A stretch of 64,000 nucleotides of DNA from Planctomycetota bacterium (lineage in GTDB: Bacteria; Planctomycetota; Planctomycetia; Gemmatales; Gemmataceae), in contig VGXS01000004.1 in the NCBI GenBank assembly GCA_016873225.1, forward strand, positions 62,001-126,000. Direction: 5' to 3'. Made by a program: the position numbers and the translations under genes. Positions 54,407 through 64,000 of this stretch are shown piece by piece. Numbering within the stretch: the stretch's first letter is position 1; the number at the start of each line of letters is the position of its first letter. The notes under the pieces were generated by a model, which worked only from the letters and a program-made list of their open reading frames with translations, was not told where the DNA came from and searched no databases.

Positions 54407-55288
54407 ATGGCCAAGACCCGCGAACTCGTCGGCCGTCGCAAGGCGATCAGGAACATCCGCAAGATCACGCGGACAATGGAACTGATCGCCACCGCGAGGT
54501 TCAAGAAGGCGCTCGACAGGGCGCAGGAAGCCCAGGCTTACACCGCCAAGATCGCGGAACTCGCCAGGGATCTCGCCGCATCGGGGGCCTCCTCCAGCCA
54601 TCCGCTGCTTGAGGATCGGCCCAAGCCGAAGAAATCCCTGCTTCTTGTCGTCTGTTCGAATCGCGGGCTTTGCGGTGGATACAACGCGTCGATCCTTCGC
54701 GAGGCCAACGGTTCGCTCCGCAAGAACCGCGAAGGTGGAGTCGAAACCCGGCTTGAGCTTTCCGGAAAGCGCGCCATCGCCTACTTCCGGTTCCAGCGGG
54801 TCGCCGCCGATGAGTCCTACACCCAATTCGAGGACAAGCCCCGCTTCGATCAGGTTGAGGAAATTGCCGACAAATATCTCAAGTTGTTCCTCTCGGGCGA
54901 GGTTGACCGGGTTGAAGTGGCTTCGATGAAGTTCATCAGCCCGGCCCGCCAGACGGCATCGGTGCAAACCCTGCTCCCCCTTGGCGGCATTCCTCGGAAA
55001 GATGAAGCTGGCGCCCCCGGGGCCAAGCAGGTTGAATACGAGTTCGCCCCATCCGCCCAGGCCATACTCGATGACCTCCTTCCCGCTTCCTTCAAGCAGC
55101 GCTTGTTCAAGTGCTTCCTTGACGCGGCGGTCAGCGAGCAGATCGCGCGCCGGGTCACCATGAAAGCCGCGACGGAAAACGCCGACGGCATGATCAAGTC
55201 GATCAGCAGGCAGTACAACAGGGCGCGCCAGGCCCAAATCACCAAGGAAATCGCCGAGGTCATCGGCGGCGCCGCCGCCCTGGAGTGA
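54407..55288 (+). CDS. atpG: ATP synthase F1 subunit gamma
   Basis: 293 aa. The N-terminal helix RELVGRRKAIRNIRKITRTMELIATARFKKA and the C-terminal helix MKAATENADGMIKSISRQYNRARQAQITKEIAEVIGGAAAL are the two coiled-coil halves of the central shaft. The Rossmann-like middle begins LLLVVCSNRGLCGGYNASI. It lies 27 bases after atpA and 68 bases before atpD. Confidence 0.96.
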   Translation: MAKTRELVGRRKAIRNIRKITRTMELIATARFKKALDRAQEAQAYTAKIAELARDLAASGASSSHPLLEDRPKPKKSLLLVVCSNRGLCGGYNASILREANGSLRKNREGGVETRLELSGKRAIAYFRFQRVAADESYTQFEDKPRFDQVEEIADKYLKLFLSGEVDRVEVASMKFISPARQTASVQTLLPLGGIPRKDEAGAPGAKQVEYEFAPSAQAILDDLLPASFKQRLFKCFLDAAVSEQIARRVTMKAATENADGMIKSISRQYNRARQAQITKEIAEVIGGAAALE

Positions 55289-55353
55289 TTCCCGAAGAAA
55301 TCGACGCGCCAATGGAAAACGGAACACGCAGGAAACCAACGATAGGAGCTTGA

Positions 55354-56805
<1,452 letters not shown>

Positions 56806-56829
56806 GCAACCGACCGGGGAACTTGAAGC

Positions 56830-57225
56830 ATGGCCGCAAAGACTCTTCGATGCGTGGTGGTGACACCCGAATGCGCCGTCCTCGATGAAACGGCTGACTC
56901 CATTGTCATGCCGCTTTTCGACGGCGAATCCGGGGTGCTGCCCGGCAGGGAACCGCTCATGGGCAAGCTGCGATCCGGGGAACTTCGCCTGACAGGGGCC
57001 AAGACCCGAAGCCTGTTCGTCGATGGGGGATTCGTTCAGGTGGTTCGCGATACCGTGACGATACTCACCCCGCGCGCCCTGACTCCCTCGCAAATCGACC
57101 AGGCGGCGGCCCAGAAGACCTTGGAAGCGCCATCCGCCCCTGGCATATCCACGGCAGCGATGGAAGAACGCCAAGCCTCCATCTCCAAGGCCAGTGCCCA
57201 ACTCAAGGTGGCTCGATCGCGCTGA
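56830..57225 (+). CDS. atpC: ATP synthase F1 subunit epsilon
   Basis: 131 aa. The beta-sandwich domain starts TLRCVVVTPECAVLDETADSIVMPLFDGESGVLPGREPLMGKLRSGELRL, matching epsilon. The usual VPGxxGxFGVLPGHAPL segment reads GESGVLPGREPLM here. The C-terminal helices (QAAAQKTLEA and MEERQASISKASAQLKVARSR) form the inhibitory arm, though the usual DELSEED contact motif of epsilon is weak. It is the last gene of the operon; I see no clear terminator in the 73 bases before glgX. Confidence 0.92.
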   Translation: MAAKTLRCVVVTPECAVLDETADSIVMPLFDGESGVLPGREPLMGKLRSGELRLTGAKTRSLFVDGGFVQVVRDTVTILTPRALTPSQIDQAAAQKTLEAPSAPGISTAAMEERQASISKASAQLKVARSR

Positions 57226-57298
57226 CTTACTCCGCCCTCGCCGTTGGGCCAAACGCTTCCAAACTGACTGGGCGAATTTTACCAACCGGGACTCATTT

Positions 57299-59329
57299 TC
57301 AATCGGTCGCCAGAACCACTAGTGAGCGGTCCCAAATACGGTACTGGGCCCCGGCATCAACATGGGGGCCGGTTCCGAAATCGACAATGTCCTCGGGGCT
57401 TGGCAAGCCCGTATCCACCACCCTGCGCCACAACCGGCCAGTCGGGGAAGGTGGAATGACCGCCGTGATCGGTTGCATTCCCGCCCAAACGAGAACAAAG
57501 AGGTCAGGGCCCGACTCCCTTCCCGTTCGCGCCCCATCAAGCGCGAAGGCCAGAAATTGGCTTTCCGGGGAGAAATCCGGCTGCCCGGGGAGCCTTCCAT
57601 GCCAAACGACATCTCCCTCCTCGAGGAATTCACGCCTCCGTAGGGCGGGAACGCGCTTGCGCAATCCCGAGATGAGTCGGGTGAAGCGCAGGAAATCGTC
57701 ATGGAGGTCGGCTAGCGACCAATCGACCCACGAGATTTCATTGTCCTGGCACCAGGCATTGTTATTGCCTTGCTGCGTGCGGAGAAATTCATCCCCGGCA
57801 AGGATCATTGGAACGCCCTGGGACAGGAACAAGGTGCCCATCAGGTTGCGGGCCATGCGCGCCCTCAACGCGATCACGGCGGGATCATCCGTCGGCCCCT
57901 CATGGCCGCAATTGAAGGAATGGCTGTGGTTGCAGCCATCGCGGTTGTCCTCGCCGTTGGCCTTGTTGTGCTTGCGCTCAAAGCTCACAAGGTCGGCAAG
58001 TGTGAACCCATCGTGGCAAGTGATGAAATTCACCGAATGCATCGGCTTGCGGCCAGCACTCTCGTAAAGGTCGGCACTGCCGCACATGCGGGTGGCCAGG
58101 GGACCTGCCATGCCCGCGTCACCCTTCCAAAACCGCCTCACGATATCCCTGTATTGGCCATTCCATTCGCTCCACCTGCCCCCGTAGGGAAAAAGGCCCA
58201 CCTGATAAAGGCCGGCGGCATCCCAAGGTTCGGCGATCAGCTTGGTATCCGCCAGGACGCCATCCTCGGAAATGGTTTCCACGACGGGTGGGTCGACGAG
58301 GACCCGGCCCAAGCGGTCCCTTCCGAGGATGCTGGCAAGGTCGAAACGGAGGCCGTCGACATGCATGTCGGCCACCCAGTAGCGCAGGCATGTCAGGATC
58401 AGGTCGCGGACAAGTGGATGGTTGCAATTGACGGTGTTGCCGCAACCGGAAAAGTTGAGGTAATTCCCTGCGGAATCCAGCAGGTAAAAGATCTCGTTGT
58501 CAATGCCCCTGAAGGATGTCGTACGCCCGAGCGCGTTACCCTCCCCGGTATGGTTGAAAACGACATCCAGGATGACTTCGATCCCGGCCTGATGGAAGGC
58601 GCGAACCATTTCCCTGAATTCGGCGATCTGCCCGTTGGTTCCCCCGGTGGATGCATAGGCCGCCTTGACGGCCGCGAAGCCGATCGTGTTGTAACCCCAG
58701 AAATTCCGCAGCGGCGCGCCGGTATCCGGGTCCCTGAACGGGCAGTCGTTTTCATCAAACTCGTGGACAGGCAACAGTTCCACCGCCGTCACGCCCAAAC
58801 CCTTCAGGTGCGGAATTTTTTCCACCAGGCCCATGAAGGTGCCCGGATGCGCCACCATCGATGAGGGGTGGACCGTGAATCCCCTCACATGCAGTTCGTA
58901 TACGAGGGAATCTTCCAGGGGCAGGCACGGCGGCACATCGCCTTGCCAATCGAACGGCCTGCGGACAAACAGGCTCCGACGGTCCAGGGGAACCGCGCCC
59001 CAAGGATGGCCGCCGGCAATGGCTGTGCATGCGGGGTCGAAAAGGATCCGGTTTCCATCAAAGCGGTGCCTGCCGTCACGCGGACCATCGACACGCCAGC
59101 CGTAGGTGAATGTGTCTGGCAGGCCGATGACCTCGATATGCCAATGATCCCCGGTGCGATTGCCACGGGGATGGAGGGGAAACTCGCCGATGAGTTCACC
59201 GGAAACATCGCTGATCACGAGCCAGACACGGGTGCCGTGCCTAGTCAGGAGCACGAAATTCACGCCGCGGGGCGACTTGCTCGCTCCAAGCGGAAGGCAT
59301 CTTCCACGCGCATGATTCAGTGATCCCAT
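57299..59329 (-). CDS. glgX: Glycogen debranching enzyme GlgX (GH13)
   Basis: 676 aa from the ATG at 59329; a GTG at 59353 adds eight residues. A carbohydrate-binding CBM48-like domain (RGVNFVLLTRHGTRVWLVI) precedes the GH13 barrel. Barrel motifs: ILDVVFNHTGEG, VDGLRFDLASILGRD with the nucleophile aspartate, KLIAEPWDAAG with the acid glutamate and VNFITCHDGFT with the third aspartate. It hydrolyses alpha-1,6 branches of glycogen or limit dextrin in the cytoplasm. No other glycogen gene is nearby. It is divergent from rho across 257 bases. Confidence 0.93.
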   Translation of the reverse strand: MGSLNHARGRCLPLGASKSPRGVNFVLLTRHGTRVWLVISDVSGELIGEFPLHPRGNRTGDHWHIEVIGLPDTFTYGWRVDGPRDGRHRFDGNRILFDPACTAIAGGHPWGAVPLDRRSLFVRRPFDWQGDVPPCLPLEDSLVYELHVRGFTVHPSSMVAHPGTFMGLVEKIPHLKGLGVTAVELLPVHEFDENDCPFRDPDTGAPLRNFWGYNTIGFAAVKAAYASTGGTNGQIAEFREMVRAFHQAGIEVILDVVFNHTGEGNALGRTTSFRGIDNEIFYLLDSAGNYLNFSGCGNTVNCNHPLVRDLILTCLRYWVADMHVDGLRFDLASILGRDRLGRVLVDPPVVETISEDGVLADTKLIAEPWDAAGLYQVGLFPYGGRWSEWNGQYRDIVRRFWKGDAGMAGPLATRMCGSADLYESAGRKPMHSVNFITCHDGFTLADLVSFERKHNKANGEDNRDGCNHSHSFNCGHEGPTDDPAVIALRARMARNLMGTLFLSQGVPMILAGDEFLRTQQGNNNAWCQDNEISWVDWSLADLHDDFLRFTRLISGLRKRVPALRRREFLEEGDVVWHGRLPGQPDFSPESQFLAFALDGARTGRESGPDLFVLVWAGMQPITAVIPPSPTGRLWRRVVDTGLPSPEDIVDFGTGPHVDAGAQYRIWDRSLVVLATD

Positions 59330-59586
59330 CTTGTTGTTTGTGATAGTCGGCACCAGAGGAAGGTAAAGAGTGCTTGCCAGCGCATGCCCAAGCGCCTATG
59401 TTGTTGTTATTGAGTTAATCGGGTATTGTTGTATCTGGATTCCCTGATCGTACCAGTCAACAATTATCACAAGACTTCAATCGTTGCGAGTCAATCAATC
59501 TTTGCCTGATCCGGCCCAATTTCCGGCCGAAACCAACTGACAAACTGAATCAATGTGAGCGCGAATCTCAACAAAAGGAGCCGCAC
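59330..59586. promoter_or_regulatory. Divergent region between glgX and rho
   Basis: 257 AT-rich bases separate the two divergent starts. Close to rho lies AAGGAG (59574-59579), seven bases before its ATG. The rest is a long untranslated leader, which in other bacteria often carries Rho autoregulation; no specific element is recognised here, and I see no gene. Confidence 0.35.
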
Positions 59587-61242
59587 ATGACGGAAGGATC
59601 CGGAGACCAGCCGGTTTCCCCCTCCCAGGACGCCCCCGCCCCTCAGAATTCCGCTCCGCCCGAATCCGGCGACTCTGGCACCCATCCGCATCAGCACCAG
59701 GAACGGCAACAGCACGGGGGGCACCATCACCCCGGCCATCCCATGGCGCGTCGGCGCATGCCCCAGCAGCGCAAGGGAGGAGAAGGCGGCCCATCCACAC
59801 CATTGGCCAGCCGCCATGGCATACCCCATCGCCATGAACACCACCGTCACGACCGCCCGCCACGGGGGGACCGTCCTCATGGCCCGGGACGATTTGACCG
59901 TCATGACCACCGTGGAGATCGGGGCGGTTTCGACCGCGGTGAATTGCCCGACCAATCCCAACCGGTCGCGACCGGCCCAGGCATCAGGCTGGAAGATCTC
60001 TATCGGCTGCCCATGCCCGAACTTTTCAACCTTGCCGAGCAGGAGGGAATGCATGAGCACGCGGGAATGAACCGCGGGCAGCTCATAGTCGGTATCGCCC
60101 GCCGCCTCATTGAAAGGGGCGAGCCCGTGAGGGCCTCCGGCACCCTTGAGGTGCTACCCGACGGCTTTGGGTTTCTTCGCAGCACGGCCCATAACTATTT
60201 GGCCTCGCCCGAGGACATCTATGTCTCCCCCAGCCAGGTTCGTCGCGCCGCGCTGAGAACCGGGCAGGTCGTGGAAGGCCCGATCCGCCTGCCTATCGAG
60301 GGGCAGGAGAATTTCGCCCTTTACATGGTGGAAACGGTGGGTGGCAAGCCCGCCGAAAGCCGCGGAAGACCGAAAATTTTCGAGGAACTGACGCCGCTAC
60401 ATCCCAACAAGCGGGTCAAGCTTGAAACCAGCCACGACGAAATGGCGACGCGCGTGGTCGACCTCGTCACTCCCATCGGCAAAGGCCAACGCGCCCTCAT
60501 TGTCTCGCCTCCACGGGCCGGCAAGACGGTGCTCCTTTCCAAGATCGCCCAGGCGATTAGGCAGAACCACCCGGAGTGCTACCTCATTGTGCTGCTCATT
60601 GACGAGCGGCCCGAGGAAGTCACCGAAATGCGCAAACAGGTGAGCGGCCCGACCGTCGAGGTTGTCGCCAGCACCTTCGACGAACCTTCAGGCGAGCACA
60701 CCCATGTGAGCGAGATCGCCATCGAGAAGGCCAAGCGGATGGTCGAGGAGGGTCGCGATGTCATCATCCTTCTCGACTCCATCACCCGGCTGGCCCGCGC
60801 CCACAACACCGAGGCTCCGTCCGGTGGCAAATTGCTGTCGGGCGGCCTCGATTCCAACGCCATGCAGAAGCCCAAGAGGTTCTTCGGCGCGGCCCGGCAG
60901 GTCGAGGAAGGGGGCAGCCTGACCATCATCGCCACGGCCCTCATCGACACCGGATCCAAGATGGATGAAGTCATTTTCGAGGAGTTCAAGGGCACCGGAA
61001 ACATGGAACTCCATCTCGATCGGAGGCTGGTCGACAAGCGGGTTTGGCCCGCGATCGACATCAACCGGTCAGGAACCCGCAAGGAGGAACTTCTCCTCAC
61101 CGCCGACCAGGTGGAACGCATGCGGATGCTGCGCCGGGTGCTTGCCGACATGCCTCCCGTCGAGGCCATGGAACTCCTGTTGAGCAAGCTGAAGAAGAGC
61201 AAGTCGAACCACGACTTCCTCGCCAACCTCAACATGATGTGA
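59587..61242 (+). CDS. rho: Transcription termination factor Rho with long N-terminal extension
   Basis: 551 aa, against about 420 in E. coli. Residues 1-130 form a low-complexity segment rich in His, Arg, Gly and Pro (for example [12 protein letters not shown] and [17 protein letters not shown]). The Rho core starts near 133: a Rho-N domain, the RNA-binding [15 protein letters not shown], the P-loop [32 protein letters not shown], and [44 protein letters not shown] carries the R loop, and [36 protein letters not shown] closes it. The extension is probably disordered and may bind RNA. SD AAGGAG is clear. Confidence 0.96.
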   Translation: MTEGSGDQPVSPSQDAPAPQNSAPPESGDSGTHPHQHQERQQHGGHHHPGHPMARRRMPQQRKGGEGGPSTPLASRHGIPHRHEHHRHDRPPRGDRPHGPGRFDRHDHRGDRGGFDRGELPDQSQPVATGPGIRLEDLYRLPMPELFNLAEQEGMHEHAGMNRGQLIVGIARRLIERGEPVRASGTLEVLPDGFGFLRSTAHNYLASPEDIYVSPSQVRRAALRTGQVVEGPIRLPIEGQENFALYMVETVGGKPAESRGRPKIFEELTPLHPNKRVKLETSHDEMATRVVDLVTPIGKGQRALIVSPPRAGKTVLLSKIAQAIRQNHPECYLIVLLIDERPEEVTEMRKQVSGPTVEVVASTFDEPSGEHTHVSEIAIEKAKRMVEEGRDVIILLDSITRLARAHNTEAPSGGKLLSGGLDSNAMQKPKRFFGAARQVEEGGSLTIIATALIDTGSKMDEVIFEEFKGTGNMELHLDRRLVDKRVWPAIDINRSGTRKEELLLTADQVERMRMLRRVLADMPPVEAMELLLSKLKKSKSNHDFLANLNMM

Positions 61243-61258
61243 CCGGAGCGGAATCGCC

Positions 61259-62740
61259 ATGACGCGGGAAGAAGCCAGGGAATTGTTCTTTTCCCGCTGG
61301 CGGGAAATGTCGTTGATCGACTCCACCGCGGCGGTCCTCGGATGGGACGAACAGGTCATGATGCCGCCAAGGGGCGCGTCGTGGCGCGCCTCCCAATTCG
61401 CCATGCTGGCGAAGCTGTCCCACGAAATCCTTGTTTCTCCATCGCTGGGAGAGGCTCTCAGGACCTTGGCCACTGATGGCCCAGACCCGGTCGTCTCGGC
61501 TCAGGCGAGGGAAGGACTCAGGCGGCACGAACGCGCGTCGCGACTGAGTCCGAGCCTTGTTTCGGAGATGGCCGAGGTCTGTTCACTCGCCCAACCGGAA
61601 TGGCGCAAGGCAAGGCATGATTCCGACCACGCCCGCTTTGCCCCGTGGCTGGAGCGGATCGTGCGACTGAAGAGGATGGAAGCCGATAGCGTGGGCTGGA
61701 AGGATCATCCCTACGACGCTCTCATCGACGAGTACGAACCGGGAACGACGACGGGTTCGATAAGATCCCTCTTCGCAAGCCTGGCGCCGGCCGTCAGCGC
61801 CATTGTGGCGCGCCGGGCGGCGGAACAGGGAGCGCAGGAACCCGCCGGCCATTATCCCGTGGAAGAACAGCGAAAACTTGGCGAAATGGCGGCCCGGTTC
61901 GTTGGTTTTTGCTTCGAATCGGGAAGACTTGATGTCTCAACACACCCCTTCTGTTCCGGTATCGCGCCAGGTGACTGCCGCCTGACCACGCGGTACAAGC
62001 CCACCGGCTTCGTTGAGAGTTTCTTTGGTGTTCTTCACGAAGCCGGCCACGGATTGTACGAACAGGGAATTCCCGCGGAATGGGCCGGCACACCGTTGGG
62101 CCAAGCCGCCTCACTGGGCATCCATGAATCCCAGTCCAGGCTATGGGAAAACCAGGTTGGCCGGTCGGCGCCCTTTTGGGCTTTCTGGTTTCCCATCGCC
62201 AAATCCTTCTTTCCCGGAGCGCTCAAGGAAACCAATCCGGCCGACTTCCTCAAAACCTTGCGCGTGGCCAAGCCGGGCTTCATACGCGTTGAAGCGGATG
62301 AGACAACTTACAATTTGCACATTGTCTTGCGCTTTGAGATGGAAACGGCGTTGCTTTCCGGAGACCTTTCGGTTTCCGGCTTGCCGGACGCCTGGAACCG
62401 GAGGTTCCTCGAATTGTTCGGCCTCGCCGTCCCCGATGATCGCCGGGGCTACCTTCAGGATGTCCACTGGAGCGGGGGAGGGCTGGGATACTTCCCGACC
62501 TACACGCTTGGAAACCTGTACGCCTCACAATTCATGGCCGCCGCCCGGCGAGAATTGCCAAGCCTCGAGCACGATATCTCACGCGGGGATGTCTCGGGTT
62601 TGCTGGATTGGCTGCGGAAGCATGTCCATTCCAAGGGACGCTCCGTGCGACCCGAGGAATTATGCCGACTCGCCACGGGCGAGGCCCCGACAACAGCTTA
62701 TCTACTGGCCCATCTTGGATCGCTGGCACCTACAGCCTGA
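61259..62740 (+). CDS. Carboxypeptidase M32 (Taq family)
   Basis: 493 aa, normal for the family. The zinc motif HEAGH lies in [16 protein letters not shown], near residue 260, and the family-specific [10 protein letters not shown] follows about 30 residues later. [12 protein letters not shown] near residue 28 and TTRY in the middle are also characteristic. The enzyme should remove C-terminal residues from peptides in the cytoplasm; there is no signal peptide. It starts 16 bases after rho on the same strand and ends 14 bases from a converging gene. Confidence 0.94.
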   Translation: MTREEARELFFSRWREMSLIDSTAAVLGWDEQVMMPPRGASWRASQFAMLAKLSHEILVSPSLGEALRTLATDGPDPVVSAQAREGLRRHERASRLSPSLVSEMAEVCSLAQPEWRKARHDSDHARFAPWLERIVRLKRMEADSVGWKDHPYDALIDEYEPGTTTGSIRSLFASLAPAVSAIVARRAAEQGAQEPAGHYPVEEQRKLGEMAARFVGFCFESGRLDVSTHPFCSGIAPGDCRLTTRYKPTGFVESFFGVLHEAGHGLYEQGIPAEWAGTPLGQAASLGIHESQSRLWENQVGRSAPFWAFWFPIAKSFFPGALKETNPADFLKTLRVAKPGFIRVEADETTYNLHIVLRFEMETALLSGDLSVSGLPDAWNRRFLELFGLAVPDDRRGYLQDVHWSGGGLGYFPTYTLGNLYASQFMAAARRELPSLEHDISRGDVSGLLDWLRKHVHSKGRSVRPEELCRLATGEAPTTAYLLAHLGSLAPTA

Positions 62741-62754
62741 ACACCGGCTCAGGC

Positions 62755-63780
62755 CTAGGGTTCCTTGTCGGCGCGGGTCTGGTAATCCCAGGTTTTGCTG
62801 GCACCTGTCAGCTTCACGAAATACGAACTGCCATCAGCTTTCACTTCCAAACGGATTCCATGGGACTGGCACTCGGCATTTTGATTGGCGATCTTGTCGG
62901 GTTCAGTGTTCTCCGCGGCGTTGGCGGTTTCGTTTCTGTGAACCTGGAAGATTCCTTTGTTGGCATCGATCCGCCTCAAGGTCGCCAACACTTCGGGACT
63001 TCCCCCCTTGCGAGCCCCATTGTTGAATACCGCGACCGTGGGCCTGACTGAGCGGATGACGGCGGGGTTGTTGCTTACGGGCAAACCATGGTGCGTGGAC
63101 TGGTAAACATCCACTTCCCCCAAACGGTTGACGGGAAACACCAACCGCGACTCCATGTTCCATGTCAAATCTCCTAAATTCATGTACCGCCACTTACCCA
63201 GGGAAATCACGAATCCCAGGCTCTTGGCGTTGTCGGTCGGATCATCAGGCATCGGACGGGTTTCCCCTGCCTTCCCGTTGGGCCCCAACCCTTCCCTCGC
63301 CTTGATCACCTCGCCGGAGGCGCAGACGCAAGTCATGGAAACAGGTGCGGCCCCCTCGACCTGCTTCAGGGGAATGGTGTCACCCGGCTTGAGCATCCGT
63401 GACGCGCCCTTGCTGGCGCGCTTGTAGGCGCCGATGAGGGTGGAAAAATTGCCCTTGTCCTCATCCAGGCTTGCGGGAATACCGCGATCCCAGAATTGGC
63501 CGATGGGCACCAGGGCCGCCAAAGGCTCCGCTCCACCGTAGTGATCCAGATGCCAGTGGGTGATGACGAGGTGATCGAGACGGGTCAATCCCTCCTCCTT
63601 GATCGCCTTGGCAATCCGGCCGGCATCGCGCGCTCCGGGGTTGCCGCAGTCGATCAGGATGGACTCCCTGGCTGGAGTGATGACAAGTGTTCCGCCCCCC
63701 CCCTCGACATCAACGAGCCTGACGATGAGCGGGTCGGCGCCTTGGATCAGGCAAGACGCCACCATGGCGAACAAGTTCAT
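62755..63780 (-). CDS. MBL-fold metallo-hydrolase (ComEC-like domain)
   Basis: 341 aa with GGAGG before the ATG at 63780. The metal-binding motif THWHLDHYGG is near residue 74, preceded by the family strand ILIDCGNPG. Later STHHGLPVSNN carries a third histidine. The layout matches soluble beta-lactamase-fold proteins related to the ComEC C-terminal domain. A short hydrophobic N-terminus (MNLFAMVASCLIQG) with a lipobox-like VASC suggests export, though it is shorter than most signals. The substrate is unknown. A run of nine cytosines at 63695-63703 encodes glycines. Confidence 0.85.
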   Translation of the reverse strand: MNLFAMVASCLIQGADPLIVRLVDVEGGGGTLVITPARESILIDCGNPGARDAGRIAKAIKEEGLTRLDHLVITHWHLDHYGGAEPLAALVPIGQFWDRGIPASLDEDKGNFSTLIGAYKRASKGASRMLKPGDTIPLKQVEGAAPVSMTCVCASGEVIKAREGLGPNGKAGETRPMPDDPTDNAKSLGFVISLGKWRYMNLGDLTWNMESRLVFPVNRLGEVDVYQSTHHGLPVSNNPAVIRSVRPTVAVFNNGARKGGSPEVLATLRRIDANKGIFQVHRNETANAAENTEPDKIANQNAECQSHGIRLEVKADGSSYFVKLTGASKTWDYQTRADKEP

Positions 63781-63852
63781 GAAGTGGACCTCCGGAAGAT
63801 TGCGGCTATACTACGGTATCTTTCACGAGACGCCACCGTCCCGGAGATTGCG

Positions 63853-64000
63853 ATGCATTACCACCAAATCAATGTCACCCCAGCCGTTCCTACCGGCAGG
63901 GCCGAGGTTTATGCCTCTCCCGCCATTCAGGAGTCAATCGGCCTGATGAGACAGCTTGTTGATTTGGGCAAGGAACAGCACCAGTGTCTGAGGATACTTG
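63853..64000 (+). CDS. Start of an unrecognised gene (cut by window edge)
   Basis: An ATG at 63853, eight bases after GGAG in the upstream gap, opens a frame with no stop to the window end (49 codons). The start reads MHYHQINVTPAVPTGRAEVY, followed by a helical IQESIGLMRQLVDLGKEQHQC. No family is recognised. It is divergent from the MBL-fold gene across 72 bases. Confidence 0.55.
   Translation, partial: MHYHQINVTPAVPTGRAEVYASPAIQESIGLMRQLVDLGKEQHQCLRIL

Noticed and set aside
57770-58864. 364-aa open frame antisense to glgX
   Set aside because: Covered by the GH13 catalytic domain on the other strand.
63695-63703. Run of nine cytosines as a possible phase-variation tract
   Set aside because: The gene is intact in frame and the run encodes glycines in a GC-rich context; without population data it is just a homopolymer.

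Overview
The window looks like a chromosomal segment of a Planctomycetota bacterium. The evidence is a high-GC genome with genes on both strands and typical phylum families: a DUF1587/1592/1588-type cytochrome c protein followed by a Tat-exported DUF1552 protein, a DUF1080 (3-keto-disaccharide hydrolase-like) protein, a Tat-exported Gfo/Idh/MocA oxidoreductase, a TPR protein carrying RNA polymerase alpha-CTD-like domains, and zinc-ribbon/poly-lysine membrane proteins. I cannot place it below phylum. I found no tRNA, rRNA, insertion sequence, prophage or CRISPR array. Most genes are core metabolism or housekeeping.

Layout. 0-3 kb: tail of an alpha/beta hydrolase, a cobalamin CbiE-CbiT fusion, a DUF1810 protein, a small planctomycete-type protein and LarE. 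3.1-6.2 kb: groES-groEL with a hairpin terminator, then a secreted protein of unknown function. 6.4-12.6 kb, minus strand: TPR/alpha-CTD gene, tgt, yajC and a fused secDF. 12.7-19.4 kb: THUMP methyltransferase, zinc-ribbon membrane protein, aldehyde dehydrogenase with a coupled serine hydrolase, truD and a winged-helix-like protein. 19.4-22.4 kb: PvuII-type DNA methyltransferase, dus, pterin dehydratase and a BON-domain protein. 22.6-29.3 kb: the DUF1592/DUF1552 pair, a GIY-YIG protein and a TolC-type protein. 29.5-38.5 kb: Mpo1-like, argS, rsfS, an MFS transporter, a GT-C-like membrane protein, a small exported protein, a Ser/Thr kinase, an ACT-domain protein and an aminotransferase. 38.6-49.1 kb: POT transporter, DUF4432, DUF1080 and YbjN-like genes on the plus strand facing Gfo/Idh/MocA, DoxX-like, ApbE and DUF4912 genes on the minus strand. 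49.3-57.2 kb: a complete F-type ATP synthase operon (atpZ, atpI-like, then B E F H A G D C). 57.3-64 kb: glgX, rho, an M32 carboxypeptidase, an MBL-fold hydrolase and the start of an unknown gene.

Working units. tgt-yajC-secDF is the classic translocon cluster, here preceded by a TPR/alpha-CTD gene on the same strand. The ATP synthase genes form one operon with unusual extensions: a leader on subunit c, His-rich segments on a and b, and an insertion in alpha. The DUF4432/DUF1080 genes and the facing Gfo/Idh/MocA gene could form a keto-sugar degradation module; this is inference.

The most distinctive items are the TPR protein with two alpha-CTD copies, the apparently orphan PvuII-like N4-cytosine methyltransferase meeting an unrecognised winged-helix-like gene, and the groESL upstream region, which has a GCTTGCA inverted repeat and no CIRCE element. 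I did not find a complete new defence or mobile system. Similarities to named families are recalled from protein motifs; no alignment or database search was run.
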